In this document: positions 8,636 to 17,031 of the stretch, piece after piece | Numbering within the stretch: position 1 is the stretch's first letter | How the letters are laid out: every line of letters begins with the position of its first letter | Origin: RUG11690 sp045616665 | GTDB taxonomy: Bacteria > Bacteroidota > Bacteroidia > Bacteroidales > WCHB1-69 | DNA length: 64,000 nt | Reading direction: 5' to 3' | Assembly (NCBI GenBank): GCA_045616665.1 | Contig: JAZLHE010000044.1 | Coordinates: forward strand, 1-64,000 | Made by a program: the position numbers and the translations under genes | Notes under the pieces: model-generated | The model's database searches: none | What the model was told of the DNA's origin: nothing | What the model saw: the letters and a program-made list of their open reading frames with translations, nothing else

Positions 8636-9820
8636 ATGAAAAAGGTCGTCATACAGAAAGGAAAGGAAAAGTCGTTGCAAAGGTTTCACCCTTGGATATT
8701 TTCCGGAGCTATTGCCCGAAAAGATAGTGGAATCGCCGAAGGTGAAGCGGTGGAAGTCTTTGACGCCCACGATAATTTCCTGGCAATTGGCCATTATCAC
8801 ACCAGTTCTATTGCCGTCCGAGTTTTCAGTTTCGACAGGGTGGAGGTGAACCGCGACTTTTGGAAACGCAAAATTGAACGGGCCGTTGCTTATCGCAAGA
8901 TGATTTATCTTTTTGAAAATCCAAATACGACCTTGTTCCGATTGATAAACGGCGAAGGCGATGGTATGCCCGGACTCATTGCCGATTGGTATGCCGGTCA
9001 TCTGGTGCTGCAATTCCATTCGTACGGGATGTACCTGATGCGAGAACTGCTGGTGGATATTTTTAAGGAAGTGCTGGCCGACCGCTTGAAATCGATTTAT
9101 AACAAGAGTGCAACCACACTTTCTGAATCCAATGCCTTTGTGCCGTCCAATGAATTGCTTTATGGCAGTTTGGATGATGAGGTGCTGGTGCACGAAAATG
9201 GAGTTCCTTTTTATATTGATATTCCTCAAGGACAAAAAACGGGTTTCTTTATCGATCAGCGGGATAACCGGAAAATGGTTGGCGAGTTCTGTCGCGGCAA
9301 GAAAGTGCTTAACCTGTTCTGCTATACCGGTGGTTTTTCTGCCTACGCGTTGCAGGGTGGAGCAGAATTGGTTCATTCGGTAGATATCTCTAAACGTGCC
9401 ATTGAACAAACCAATGAAAATATCGCTTTGCTGGGTGGCTTGTCTCAACATCACGAGGCCTTTGCCGCCAATGTGTTTGATTTTATTGAAGAGATGCCCG
9501 ACCATTTCTACGATGTCATTGTGGTGGATCCGCCTGCTTTCGCAAAACATTATAAGGTAAAAGAGCAAGGCATTAAAGGTTACCGTAATATCAACAGGAA
9601 GGCGATGGAAAAGGTGAAACCCGGCGGAATGATTTTTACCTTTTCGTGTTCGCAAGCCATTTCCAAGGAGGATTTTCAGACGATTATCTTTTCTGCCGCG
9701 GCTATGGAACATAAAAATATTCGAATAATCAAGAACTTACAACATGCTTTGGACCATCCTGTCAATATTTTCCATCCTGAAGGAAGCTATTTGAAAGGTA
9801 TGGCCTTGAGTATTGAATAA
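8636..9820 (+). CDS. Class I SAM-dependent rRNA (cytosine-C5) methyltransferase, RlmI type
   Basis: A 394-residue protein of the RlmI family (E. coli RlmI methylates 23S rRNA C1962). An N-terminal PUA-type RNA-binding domain (about residues 1-75, with RFHPWIFSGAI) is followed by an EEHEE-like central part and a Rossmann methyltransferase domain containing the SAM-binding stretch NLFCYTGGFSAYA and the catalytic-type motif VVDPPAFAKH. Near the C-terminus FTFSCSQAIS supplies the Cys expected in this family. The next gene starts 16 bases after its stop, suggesting cotranscription. Confidence 0.88.
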   Translation: MKKVVIQKGKEKSLQRFHPWIFSGAIARKDSGIAEGEAVEVFDAHDNFLAIGHYHTSSIAVRVFSFDRVEVNRDFWKRKIERAVAYRKMIYLFENPNTTLFRLINGEGDGMPGLIADWYAGHLVLQFHSYGMYLMRELLVDIFKEVLADRLKSIYNKSATTLSESNAFVPSNELLYGSLDDEVLVHENGVPFYIDIPQGQKTGFFIDQRDNRKMVGEFCRGKKVLNLFCYTGGFSAYALQGGAELVHSVDISKRAIEQTNENIALLGGLSQHHEAFAANVFDFIEEMPDHFYDVIVVDPPAFAKHYKVKEQGIKGYRNINRKAMEKVKPGGMIFTFSCSQAISKEDFQTIIFSAAAMEHKNIRIIKNLQHALDHPVNIFHPEGSYLKGMALSIE

Positions 9821-9836
9821 TTATAATCTTCACCTG

Positions 9837-11885
9837 ATGAAATTTGCTAATCCTTTGTTTCTGATTGCTTTAAGCGCTGTCTTGATCCCGATTATCATCC
9901 ATCTTTTTAATTTTAGAAGATACAAGACGGTTTATTTTTCCAATGTTAAAATGTTGGAAGATGTGTTGCTTAAGACAAAGAAGGAATCCCGACTGCAACA
10001 ATATATTGTGTTGGCATTAAGAGTGTTGGCTATCGCAGCCTTGGCTATCGCCTTCGCACAGCCGTTTATTCCGAAAAATAATCTCAGTAGTCATAAGGGT
10101 AATGTGGTGACGATTTTTGTGGATAATTCATTTTCAATGGATGCCAATTCCAAGGACGGAACTCTGCTCTATGACGCGGTGGAAGCAGCCAAAAATGTGG
10201 TCAATGCTTTTTCATACACTGATGATTTTGTATTGACAACGCAGGATTTTTCTTCAAAAGAGTCCCATATCTTAAATAAAGATGAAATTTTGTCGATGTT
10301 GGATGATATCCAGCCGTCGGCACAAAGCCATACAATGGATGAAATAGTTGCTTTCGCACAAAATACGGCTTCCTATTCGCATAAATTAAATCATATCAAT
10401 TATTTTATTTCTGATTTTCAGAAAAATGCTTTCGATGCTGCTGCGTTGAAAAGAGATTCTCTGAATCGCAATTTTTTGATTCCGATAGAAGTGAGGCATA
10501 CCGATAATGTCTCCATCGACAGTTGCTGGTTCTTGACGCCAGTGTTTAATGTGGGACAAAACGTCACGCTTACGGTGAGAATCCACAATTACGGTACGAC
10601 GGATGTGAATAAGTTGCCGCTCAAACTGTATGTCAATGATGAGCAAAAGGCGCTGGCAGCAGTGGATGTGAAGGCGGAAAGTTATGCCGATTATCAGATG
10701 AACTATACGATAACCGGGGATGGAGTTCAGTGCGGTGTGGTGCGGATAGAAGACAGTCCTATTGTTTTCGACGATGAGCTTTTCTTCGTTTATACCGTGG
10801 CTTCTGCCAATAACATTATTGTGGTGAATGCCAAGGAAAATCGTTATCTGAAGGCAATGTACGGTTTGGATTCCCTGTTCGTTTATCAGGAAATGAATGA
10901 AAAACGAGTCAACTATTCGCAATTTAAGACTTGTAATCTTTTGGTTCTGGACCAGCTTCAAAGGATTTCTTCGGGAATGGCCTCTGAAGTGGAAAAATAT
11001 GTCAACGCAGGTGGAACTTTGCTGGTTTTTCCCGCTGAAGAGATGGATGAGTCGGTCAATGGCTTCTTGGCTCAGTTGGGTGTAGGTCAGTATGGAAAGT
11101 TGGTTCAAACCAAGATGAAAGTGGGAAAGGTTAATTTGGAGAGTGTTTATTTCAGCGGAGCGATACAATCTTCTTCCGAAAGAATGACGATGCCAATGTT
11201 GACACAGTATTTCCCTATTGTCAGCACTGCCGGTACTACAGCGATGGAAGAGGTAATGTCCTTGGAAAACGGAAGTCCGTTTTTAACTTCTTATCCTTGT
11301 GGTCAAGGACGTGTTTTGCTGTCTGCCGTGCCGTTGAGCGACCAGTTTGGTGATGCCCAGCGCAATGCCATCGTCTTCGTTCCGCTGCATAATGCCGCCA
11401 TTATGAATGTCAAGCAGAACCGTCTGTATAATGTACTGGGTCGCGATGAGCAAGCGGCAGTACCCAATCAGTACACCTCGGGCGAAAAGGTGTTCTCGCT
11501 GAAATCGCAGGACAAATCTATTGATTTTATTCCTGAACAGCGTCCTTTGGGCAATGAAATTATGTTGTATTTCCATTCACAGATCACAAAATCTGGAATT
11601 TATGACGTCTTTTTAGATGATGTGAAGATCACTTCCTTGGCATTCAATTTCAACAGAAATGAATCCGATTTGGATTATTATGATGCAGGTGATTTGAAGG
11701 ATTTGGTGGGTGATGATGTGCAGGTTTTGGATGCTCAGACTAAGGATTTATCCAAGAACATTGCAGATAGTTTTAATGGCATTCCGTTATGGCGTTATTT
11801 TGTTTTGTTTGCCTTGTTGTGCATCATCGCGGAAATCTGTGTGTTGCGTTTTTGGAAAGTTTCCGCTAAAGTCGAAACCAAATAA
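9837..11885 (+). CDS. BatA-domain membrane protein (N-terminal double-anchor, vWA-like)
   Basis: The chosen ATG gives 682 residues and opens with the BatA/two-anchor signature (MKFANPLFLIALSAVLIPII then a basic HLFNFRRYK stretch and a second helix near ALAIAFAQPF). A von Willebrand factor A-like region follows, with a MIDAS-like DNSFSM. The middle is a long extracytoplasmic segment and the protein ends with one more membrane helix (LWRYFVLFALLCIIAEICVL). Proteins of this architecture are widespread in Bacteroidota, often near aerotolerance (Bat) genes, but their function is not established. A longer frame from 9813 would overlap the preceding methyltransferase gene and adds an unrelated octapeptide, so it is not preferred. 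Confidence 0.8.
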   Translation: MKFANPLFLIALSAVLIPIIIHLFNFRRYKTVYFSNVKMLEDVLLKTKKESRLQQYIVLALRVLAIAALAIAFAQPFIPKNNLSSHKGNVVTIFVDNSFSMDANSKDGTLLYDAVEAAKNVVNAFSYTDDFVLTTQDFSSKESHILNKDEILSMLDDIQPSAQSHTMDEIVAFAQNTASYSHKLNHINYFISDFQKNAFDAAALKRDSLNRNFLIPIEVRHTDNVSIDSCWFLTPVFNVGQNVTLTVRIHNYGTTDVNKLPLKLYVNDEQKALAAVDVKAESYADYQMNYTITGDGVQCGVVRIEDSPIVFDDELFFVYTVASANNIIVVNAKENRYLKAMYGLDSLFVYQEMNEKRVNYSQFKTCNLLVLDQLQRISSGMASEVEKYVNAGGTLLVFPAEEMDESVNGFLAQLGVGQYGKLVQTKMKVGKVNLESVYFSGAIQSSSERMTMPMLTQYFPIVSTAGTTAMEEVMSLENGSPFLTSYPCGQGRVLLSAVPLSDQFGDAQRNAIVFVPLHNAAIMNVKQNRLYNVLGRDEQAAVPNQYTSGEKVFSLKSQDKSIDFIPEQRPLGNEIMLYFHSQITKSGIYDVFLDDVKITSLAFNFNRNESDLDYYDAGDLKDLVGDDVQVLDAQTKDLSKNIADSFNGIPLWRYFVLFALLCIIAEICVLRFWKVSAKVETK

Positions 11886-11935
11886 CCTCATTTGAAAATT
11901 AGTGATTAAATTAAGTTAACATATTGATAATTAGT

Positions 11936-13312
11936 ATGAAGAAAATAATTTTAACATTATTCTCATTGCTTTGTTTGTGGCAGTTGTCAGCACAGCGTGT
12001 GGAAGCGGATTGGGAATCCATCAAGACCAATCATCCCTATCCTCAATGGTTCAAGGATGCCAAATTGGGCATTTTTATCCATTGGGGTGTTTATTCTGTC
12101 CCTTCTTATTGCCATTCGGATGGTTATGCTGAATGGTATTATCGTGGATTGATGACCAATGACAGCAATCGTTTGGCATTCCAAAAAAAAAATTATGGAG
12201 AAAATTTCCAATACCGTGATTTTGACCGATTGTTCAAAGGGGAGTTGTTCAATGCCGATGAATGGGCAGATTTGTTTCAGCGTGCGGGAGCAAAATATGT
12301 GATTTTGGTGACAAAACATCACGATGGATATTGTATGTGGGACAGTCGCTATGCAAAAAATTGGAATAGCGTGGAAGGCGGTCCCAAGCGCAATGTGGTG
12401 TCGGAAGTAACGGATGCGGTGCGTGCCAAGGGAATGAAGATGGGCTTTTACTATTCTCTGCCAGAATGGACCAATCCTTTGCATATTTGGTATGAAGACC
12501 CTAATGATTCCATTGGAAAATATGTGGAACAACATATGATTCCACAGTTCAAAGAGCTGGTGTCTCGCTATAAACCCTCTTTGATTTTTGCAGATGGTGA
12601 ATGGTTTAATTCTGCAGAGCAGTGGCACGCCAAGGAGTTGATTGCCTGGTATTACAATTTGGTCGGTTCAGAGGCTATTGTCAATGACCGTTGGGGTAGT
12701 GGAGCAGATTATGGTTTCAAAACCCCCGAGTATAAAGGTGCCATTATGGACACGACACGTCCGTGGGCGGAATGTCGTGGTCTGGGACGTTCGTTTGCGC
12801 TAAATCGTGGTGAACCTATTGAAAATTACCTGACTTCTGATCAGCTGATTCGGCATTTTGTAAAGTTGGTGGCTGCCGGTGGCGGTATGACGTTGAATGT
12901 CGGACCAGCCGCGGATGGACAGATTCCGCTTTTACAGCAAGAACGTTTGTTGGATTTGGGTAATTGGTTGGAAATCAACGGTGAAGCTATATATGGATCA
13001 AGACCTTATCAAAAAATGTATGAGAGTCGTGAAGTACAGGTTCAGGATGCGGATACCGTTAGAACCGTGTCAGAACCTTACGTTTGTTACACCACTCAGT
13101 TCGACGCATTGTATGCCATTGCTATGGAATATCCTGATGACCAGTTGGTTTTGAATATTCCTTCTCCTGCAAAAAATGCTAAAGTCGTTTTATTGGGTTG
13201 CGACAAGCAGTTGCGCTGGAAATACAAGAACCATCAGATGATTATTGATACAAAGCCATTGAAGTATAGTGATTTGCATAGCACCGCTGCTTGGGTATTT
13301 AAAATATTTTGA
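11936..13312 (+). CDS. Alpha-L-fucosidase, GH29, secreted
   Basis: A 458-residue GH29 glycoside hydrolase with a Sec signal peptide (LFSLLCLWQLSAQ). The family hallmarks are present: WFKDAKLGIFIHWGVYSVP near the N-terminus, ILVTKHHDGYCMWDS, GFYYSLPEW, and the likely nucleophile Asp220 in LIFADGEW. Around Asn-Val-Gly-Pro (LNVGPAADG) is the usual end of the (beta/alpha)8 barrel, and a short C-terminal beta domain follows. It should release alpha-L-fucose from glycans such as mucin in the periplasm or outside the cell; no polysaccharide-utilisation genes lie beside it. A longer frame beginning at a TTG four codons earlier is less likely than this ATG. Confidence 0.92.
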   Translation: MKKIILTLFSLLCLWQLSAQRVEADWESIKTNHPYPQWFKDAKLGIFIHWGVYSVPSYCHSDGYAEWYYRGLMTNDSNRLAFQKKNYGENFQYRDFDRLFKGELFNADEWADLFQRAGAKYVILVTKHHDGYCMWDSRYAKNWNSVEGGPKRNVVSEVTDAVRAKGMKMGFYYSLPEWTNPLHIWYEDPNDSIGKYVEQHMIPQFKELVSRYKPSLIFADGEWFNSAEQWHAKELIAWYYNLVGSEAIVNDRWGSGADYGFKTPEYKGAIMDTTRPWAECRGLGRSFALNRGEPIENYLTSDQLIRHFVKLVAAGGGMTLNVGPAADGQIPLLQQERLLDLGNWLEINGEAIYGSRPYQKMYESREVQVQDADTVRTVSEPYVCYTTQFDALYAIAMEYPDDQLVLNIPSPAKNAKVVLLGCDKQLRWKYKNHQMIIDTKPLKYSDLHSTAAWVFKIF

Positions 13313-13333
13313 CCAGAAAATATTCCCCTTAAA

Positions 13334-14608
13334 TCACGGTTTCAAACAGGCAATAGGTACAACAAAAATTCCGTCTTTTCGTTGATAGGCGTATTGACCA
13401 ACGGCAGTGACAATCATACAAAAGGCCGGTTCATTCATTCGTTGGGTATCAATGATTGACTTCAAGGAGTTGATGGAATGGGCGGCTTCCTCAATTTTGG
13501 TGTTACCGCCCAATTTGATTTCAATTAAGGCGTATTGTCCGTTGCGGCGGTGCAGTACTGTGTCGCATTCCAGTCCGTTGCTGTCGCGGTAATGATACAG
13601 TTTGCCATCTAATTTGTCGGCATAGACTCTTAGGTCGCGTACGGCCAAGTTCTCAAAAAACATACCGCAGGCTTTGAGGTCGTTTTTCAAGTCGTTAGGA
13701 CCAATGCCTAAAGCAGCCGTGGCAATGCTGGGATCCATAAAATATCTATTGTCAGATGTGCGAATGATGGTTTTACTGCGAAGATTGGGGTTCCAGGAGG
13801 GCATATCCTCAATGGTGAATAATTTTTTTAAGGCATCTACGTAGTCTTTAACTGTTTCATCAGAAATATTTTGATTGTCATTGCTCTTGATATCTTGGCA
13901 AATGGTGCTGTATGGCACTTGGTGTCCTAAATTTCGTGCATAGGAATGTAAGATCAGCTTTGCACGTTCCGGACTTCTACGCGTATTGTCAACCCGCTTT
14001 ATATCTACTTCTGTAATTGCGTCGTAGTAGTCCAATGCTTGGTCCAATGCAATTTTTTCGGACAAGAATGTGGCAGACGGCCATCCGCCACGGCAGATTA
14101 AAAAGGTAATGGCATCCAAGTCCAATTCGTTGGGAATGACATCAATGTCGCATCCGTCAAATAAGTCGCCTAAACTGACTTTTCCATTAGATTCTCCTGA
14201 TTCAAAAAGACTCATTGTGCGCATTTTAAGGCGACTGATTCGGCCAGTTCCGCTGTGGACGGTTTTATAGGCTTCGGGCAAAACCGAAGATCCGGTTAGG
14301 ATGAATTGTCCAGGATCACCCCGTTCATCCACTTCACTTCGTATCATATCCCAAATTTCCGGAATGGTTTGCCATTCGTCAAATAAGCGCGGAACGGCTC
14401 CAAGTAGAATTTGTTCCGGGGCAACGTCTAAAGCATCAAGAGTATTTAGTAAAACAGAAGTTTTGCCTAACATCAAGGTGCTTTTGGCTATCCGTTTGGC
14501 CGTGGTAGTTTTGCCGCACCATTTGGGTCCGTCTATCAATACGGCGCCTTTCCCTTCCAATTTTCGCAGTAGCATTTCGTCGGAAATTCGATACTTGTAT
14601 GCTTTCAT
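13334..14608 (-). CDS. AAA_14/DUF4143-type ATPase with C-terminal PD-(D/E)XK-like domain
   Basis: A 424-residue ATPase. The N-terminus has Walker A (DGPKWCGKTTTA), a Walker B-like strand (PRLFDEWQ) and a sensor-like strand (FILTGSS), matching the AAA_14 family. A winged-helix-like middle (about residues 200-290) is followed by the DUF4143 region with Asp349, Glu363 and Lys365 (CDTVL ... LIEIKLG), i.e. the D-x13-E-x-K arrangement of PD-(D/E)XK nuclease folds. The function of this very common, frequently duplicated Bacteroidota family is unknown. A TAnnTTTG box lies 25 bases upstream and a 23-bp tandem array lies just beyond it. It is convergent with the fucosidase gene, with only a 21-base gap. 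Confidence 0.88.
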   Translation of the reverse strand: MKAYKYRISDEMLLRKLEGKGAVLIDGPKWCGKTTTAKRIAKSTLMLGKTSVLLNTLDALDVAPEQILLGAVPRLFDEWQTIPEIWDMIRSEVDERGDPGQFILTGSSVLPEAYKTVHSGTGRISRLKMRTMSLFESGESNGKVSLGDLFDGCDIDVIPNELDLDAITFLICRGGWPSATFLSEKIALDQALDYYDAITEVDIKRVDNTRRSPERAKLILHSYARNLGHQVPYSTICQDIKSNDNQNISDETVKDYVDALKKLFTIEDMPSWNPNLRSKTIIRTSDNRYFMDPSIATAALGIGPNDLKNDLKACGMFFENLAVRDLRVYADKLDGKLYHYRDSNGLECDTVLHRRNGQYALIEIKLGGNTKIEEAAHSINSLKSIIDTQRMNEPAFCMIVTAVGQYAYQRKDGIFVVPIACLKP

Positions 14609-14632
14609 TTTCTTGATGATTTAAAATTTCTG

Positions 14633-14640
14633 CAAAAGTA
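14633..14640 (-). promoter_or_regulatory. Bacteroidota -7 box of the DUF4143 ATPase gene
   Basis: TACTTTTG on the minus strand matches TAnnTTTG, 25 bases before the ATPase ATG and about 38 bases from the first unit of the 23-bp repeat array. Confidence 0.5.
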
Positions 14641-14677
14641 CTAAAAATAAATGATATAAATGATAAAATAAATAAAT

Positions 14678-14953
14678 TTTCGGTAATTTATAGATGTTTT
14701 ATTCGGTAAATTGTAGAGATTACATTCGGTAAAATATAGTAGATTTGTTTGGTAAATTGTAGCGTATTTAGTCGTTAAATTATAGCAATTACATTCGGTA
14801 AAACATAGTGAATTTATTCGGTAAATTGTAGCGTGTTTATTCGGTAAATTATAGCGATTACATTCGGTTAAATATAGTGAATTTATTCGGTGAAATATAG
14901 TGAATTTATTCGGTAAATTGTCGTTTTGTTGTTTGGTAAATTGTACCTGGCGA
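14678..14953. repeat. Tandem array of about twelve 23-bp units upstream of an ATPase gene
   Basis: Units with the core ATTCGGTAAATTGTAG start at 14678, 14701, 14724, 14747, 14770, 14793, 14816, 14839, 14862, 14885, 14908 and 14931: an exact 23-base register with base substitutions but no length change. Alternate units differ in the second half (GCGATTAC, TGAATTT or GCGTGTTT), suggesting higher-order structure. The array fills most of the roughly 520-base gap between the ATPase start and the next gene. An open frame of 134 codons runs through it on the minus strand only because the unit lacks stops; its translation repeats every 23 residues. From 14954 to 15162 I see no further gene or structure. 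Confidence 0.92.
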
Positions 14954-15162
14954 TTTAAAGAAATCGTATCGAAAAGTTGTCTAAAGATTAAGCCGATAGA
15001 GAGTTGTTCGCTTAGAAAGTCCACTGTCAGCAGCGGTAAAATCAATTGTCGTTCTTCGTGAAATGCAATGGCTTAGAACGATAAAAGTCCCTCGCACTTG
15101 TCTTATGCCTTATATTCTTTGCTCTTTCAAGTTTTGCAAGTGACACATCACGGGAATGCCGT

Positions 15163-15888
15163 TTATTTTAAATATTTTTTGGAAAAGATGTTGTATTTCA
15201 AAATGCAGTAAATGGCTCGAAATCCGTCTTTCCATCCAATTTTTTTGCCTTCTTCGTAAGTTCTACCATAATAGGAAATCCCTACTTCGTAAATTCTAAT
15301 TCCTTTGAAACGTGCGATTTTTGCCGTTACTTCCGGTTCAAAACCGAATCTGTTTTCCTGAAAATAGATGCTTTTGATAATGTCGGCGCGAAATAACTTG
15401 TAGCAGGTTTCCATATCGGTGAGGTTCAGATTGGAAAACATATTGGAGAGAAAAGTGAGGAAACGGTTGCCGTGAGAATGCCAGAAAAAGAGAATGCGAT
15501 GGGCATTTCCACCCAGATAGCGCGAACCGTAAACCACATCGGCAAATCCGTCAACGACTGGCTTGAGTAACAAGTTGTATTCCTCTGGATCGTATTCAAG
15601 GTCGGCATCTTGCACGATAACGTAGTCACCGGTGGCTTCATTGAAACCACGGTGCAGTGCCGCCCCTTTCCCCATATTGCGTGCTTGTTCGTAATAATGC
15701 ATTTCGACATCCTGATGAGCGGAAATGTAGTCGGCAATGACTTGCTTGGATTGGTCTTTTGAACCGTCATCCACCAAGATTATCTCTTTGGTAAAGCCAT
15801 CTATTAGGTTGACAGCTAATATTTTATCAAGTATTAGGTGGATGGTTTTTTCTTCATTGTAAACAGGAATGACGATGGATAATTTCAT
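15163..15888 (-). CDS. Glycosyltransferase family 2 (dolichyl/undecaprenyl-phosphate sugar synthase-like)
   Basis: A 241-residue GT-A fold glycosyltransferase. It begins MKLSIVIPVYNEEKTI, with the nucleotide-binding strand EIILVDDGSKD, the DxD-type metal site in VQDADLEYDPEEY, and a C-terminal amphipathic region but no membrane helices. This is the pattern of the catalytic domain of polyprenyl-phosphate mannose/glucose synthases. Acceptor and donor are not determinable. The ATG at 15888 is preferred over one three codons upstream because it starts exactly at the conserved first strand. A TAnnTTTG box (15906-15913, minus) lies 18 bases upstream, back to back with the tRNA-Pro promoter. Confidence 0.85.
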   Translation of the reverse strand: MKLSIVIPVYNEEKTIHLILDKILAVNLIDGFTKEIILVDDGSKDQSKQVIADYISAHQDVEMHYYEQARNMGKGAALHRGFNEATGDYVIVQDADLEYDPEEYNLLLKPVVDGFADVVYGSRYLGGNAHRILFFWHSHGNRFLTFLSNMFSNLNLTDMETCYKLFRADIIKSIYFQENRFGFEPEVTAKIARFKGIRIYEVGISYYGRTYEEGKKIGWKDGFRAIYCILKYNIFSKKYLK

Positions 15889-15905
15889 AAAAAGCAATTT
15901 GTGGA

Positions 15906-15913
15906 CAAAGGTA
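15906..15913 (-). promoter_or_regulatory. -7 box of the GT2 gene
   Basis: TACCTTTG on the minus strand matches TAnnTTTG. It is 14 bases from the oppositely oriented -7 box of tRNA-Pro, forming a compact divergent promoter. Confidence 0.5.
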
Positions 15914-15926
15914 CGAATATTTTTTG

Positions 15927-15934
15927 TATTTTTG
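15927..15934 (+). promoter_or_regulatory. -7 box of tRNA-Pro
   Basis: TATTTTTG matches TAnnTTTG and lies 30 bases before the tRNA 5' end. No well-spaced TTG -33 element is apparent. Confidence 0.55.
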
Positions 15935-15963
15935 CAGCGTCATTTGCGAACGTAAATGCTTTT

Positions 15964-16036
15964 CGGGGTGTAGCGCAGTTGGTAGCGCGCTACGTTCGGG
16001 ACGTAGAGGCCGCAAGTTCGAGTCTTGTCACCCCGA
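15964..16036 (+). tRNA. tRNA-Pro (anticodon CGG)
   Basis: A 73-nt cloverleaf: acceptor stem CGGGGTG/CACCCCG, D arm with AGCGCAGTTGGTAGCGC, anticodon stem CTACG/CGTAG with loop TTCGGGA (anticodon CGG, proline CCG codon), T arm with GTTCGAGTC, discriminator A. CCA is not encoded. It is followed by a strong hairpin. Confidence 0.96.
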
Positions 16037-16042
16037 CAAGCA

Positions 16043-16072
16043 AAAAAGGGAAGGTTCAAACCTTCCCTTTTT
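16043..16072. terminator. Bidirectional terminator between tRNA-Pro and hbd
   Basis: AAAAAGGGAAGGTT and AACCTTCCCTTTTT are a perfect 14-base inverted repeat flanked by A and T runs. It ends tRNA-Pro on the plus strand and, 4 bases past its stop codon, the dehydrogenase gene on the minus strand. Confidence 0.85.
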
Positions 16073-16075
16073 ATA

Positions 16076-16912
16076 TTAGTATTTGTAGAAGCCTTCGCCA
16101 GTTTTTCTACCGAGCAAACCGGCACGGACCATCTTTCTCAACAGGGGATGCGGACGGTATTTTGGATCGCCAAATTCATTGTAAAGAACTTCCATAATCG
16201 CCAAGTTGACATCGTTGCCGATAAGGTCTGCCAATGCCAATGGACCCATTGGGTGGTTGGCCCCTAACATCATACATTTGTCAATGTCTTCGGCAGAAGC
16301 AATGCCATCAGCCAAGATGCCAACGGCTTCGTTAATCATAGGAATTAAGATGCGGTTTACGACAAAACCAGGAGCTTCGTTGACCAAAACGGGAGTCTTG
16401 CCGATTGAAGTGGCCAAATCGACGATTTGCTTGCAAACGTCTTCTGAAGTAACTTGGCCTTTGATCACTTCAACCAATGCCATACGGTCGGCTGGATTGA
16501 AGAAGTGCATACCGATGAACTGGCTTGGACGAGAAGTGCAAGCTGCGATTTCGGTGATAGATAAAGAAGAAGAGTTGGTGGCGAAAATGGTTTCGGCTTT
16601 GCAAATCTTGTCTAATTCGGTGAAAACATCCTTTTTCAACTGCATATCTTCAACAGCCGCTTCGATAACTAAATCGGCATCAGCAAAAGCAGCATAGTCG
16701 GTTGTCGTGGTGATGTTTTTCATGATGGCATCAACGGCGTCTTGGGTAAGTTTGCCTTTTTCAACCAATTTTGCGTATCCTTTTGCAAAAGAAGCCATTG
16801 CTTTGTCCAAGCTGGCTTGTGTTCTACTTTTCATAACAACGGGCATTTTGGCGGCGAAAGCCTTTACGATACCTTTTGCCATAGTTCCGGTTCCAATAAC
16901 ACAGATTTTCAT
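16076..16912 (-). CDS. hbd: 3-hydroxybutyryl-CoA (3-hydroxyacyl-CoA) dehydrogenase
   Basis: A 278-residue short-form 3-hydroxyacyl-CoA dehydrogenase, the size of clostridial Hbd. The NAD-binding Rossmann fold opens with CVIGTGTMAKG; the family stretch FATNSSSLSITEIA and the catalytic His region GMHFFNPADRMALVEVI (His-Glu dyad) are present, as is the C-terminal dimerisation domain starting PGFVVNRILIPMINEA. It oxidises 3-hydroxybutyryl-CoA or reduces acetoacetyl-CoA in butyrate, lysine or amino-acid fermentation. The crotonase gene lies 119 bases upstream on the same strand, giving two consecutive steps; thiolase and butyryl-CoA dehydrogenase are not in the window. The first glycine-rich loop reads GTGTMAKG where many homologues have GAGxMGxG. 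Confidence 0.93.
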   Translation of the reverse strand: MKICVIGTGTMAKGIVKAFAAKMPVVMKSRTQASLDKAMASFAKGYAKLVEKGKLTQDAVDAIMKNITTTTDYAAFADADLVIEAAVEDMQLKKDVFTELDKICKAETIFATNSSSLSITEIAACTSRPSQFIGMHFFNPADRMALVEVIKGQVTSEDVCKQIVDLATSIGKTPVLVNEAPGFVVNRILIPMINEAVGILADGIASAEDIDKCMMLGANHPMGPLALADLIGNDVNLAIMEVLYNEFGDPKYRPHPLLRKMVRAGLLGRKTGEGFYKY

Positions 16913-17031
16913 AGTAATATATTTTTTAAGGTTGTAATTAATATTTGTGATAAGTTTATAAATGATTGTCTTTTCAGTGTTTTATTTTGAATAATAAACT
17001 GAATTCTCTTTTCGGTCTGCCTTTTGCAGTA

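Noticed and set aside
8618..9712. 364-codon open frame antisense to the RlmI-type gene
   Set aside because: A shadow frame; the plus-strand gene has clear methyltransferase motifs.
13334..14953. CRISPR array upstream of the ATPase
   Set aside because: The units are contiguous 23-mers with no unique spacers, and no cas genes are near.
14641..15045. 134-codon open frame on the minus strand
   Set aside because: It runs through the 23-bp tandem array; its translation simply repeats with a 23-residue period because the unit contains no stop codon in this strand. There is no promoter or recognisable domain.
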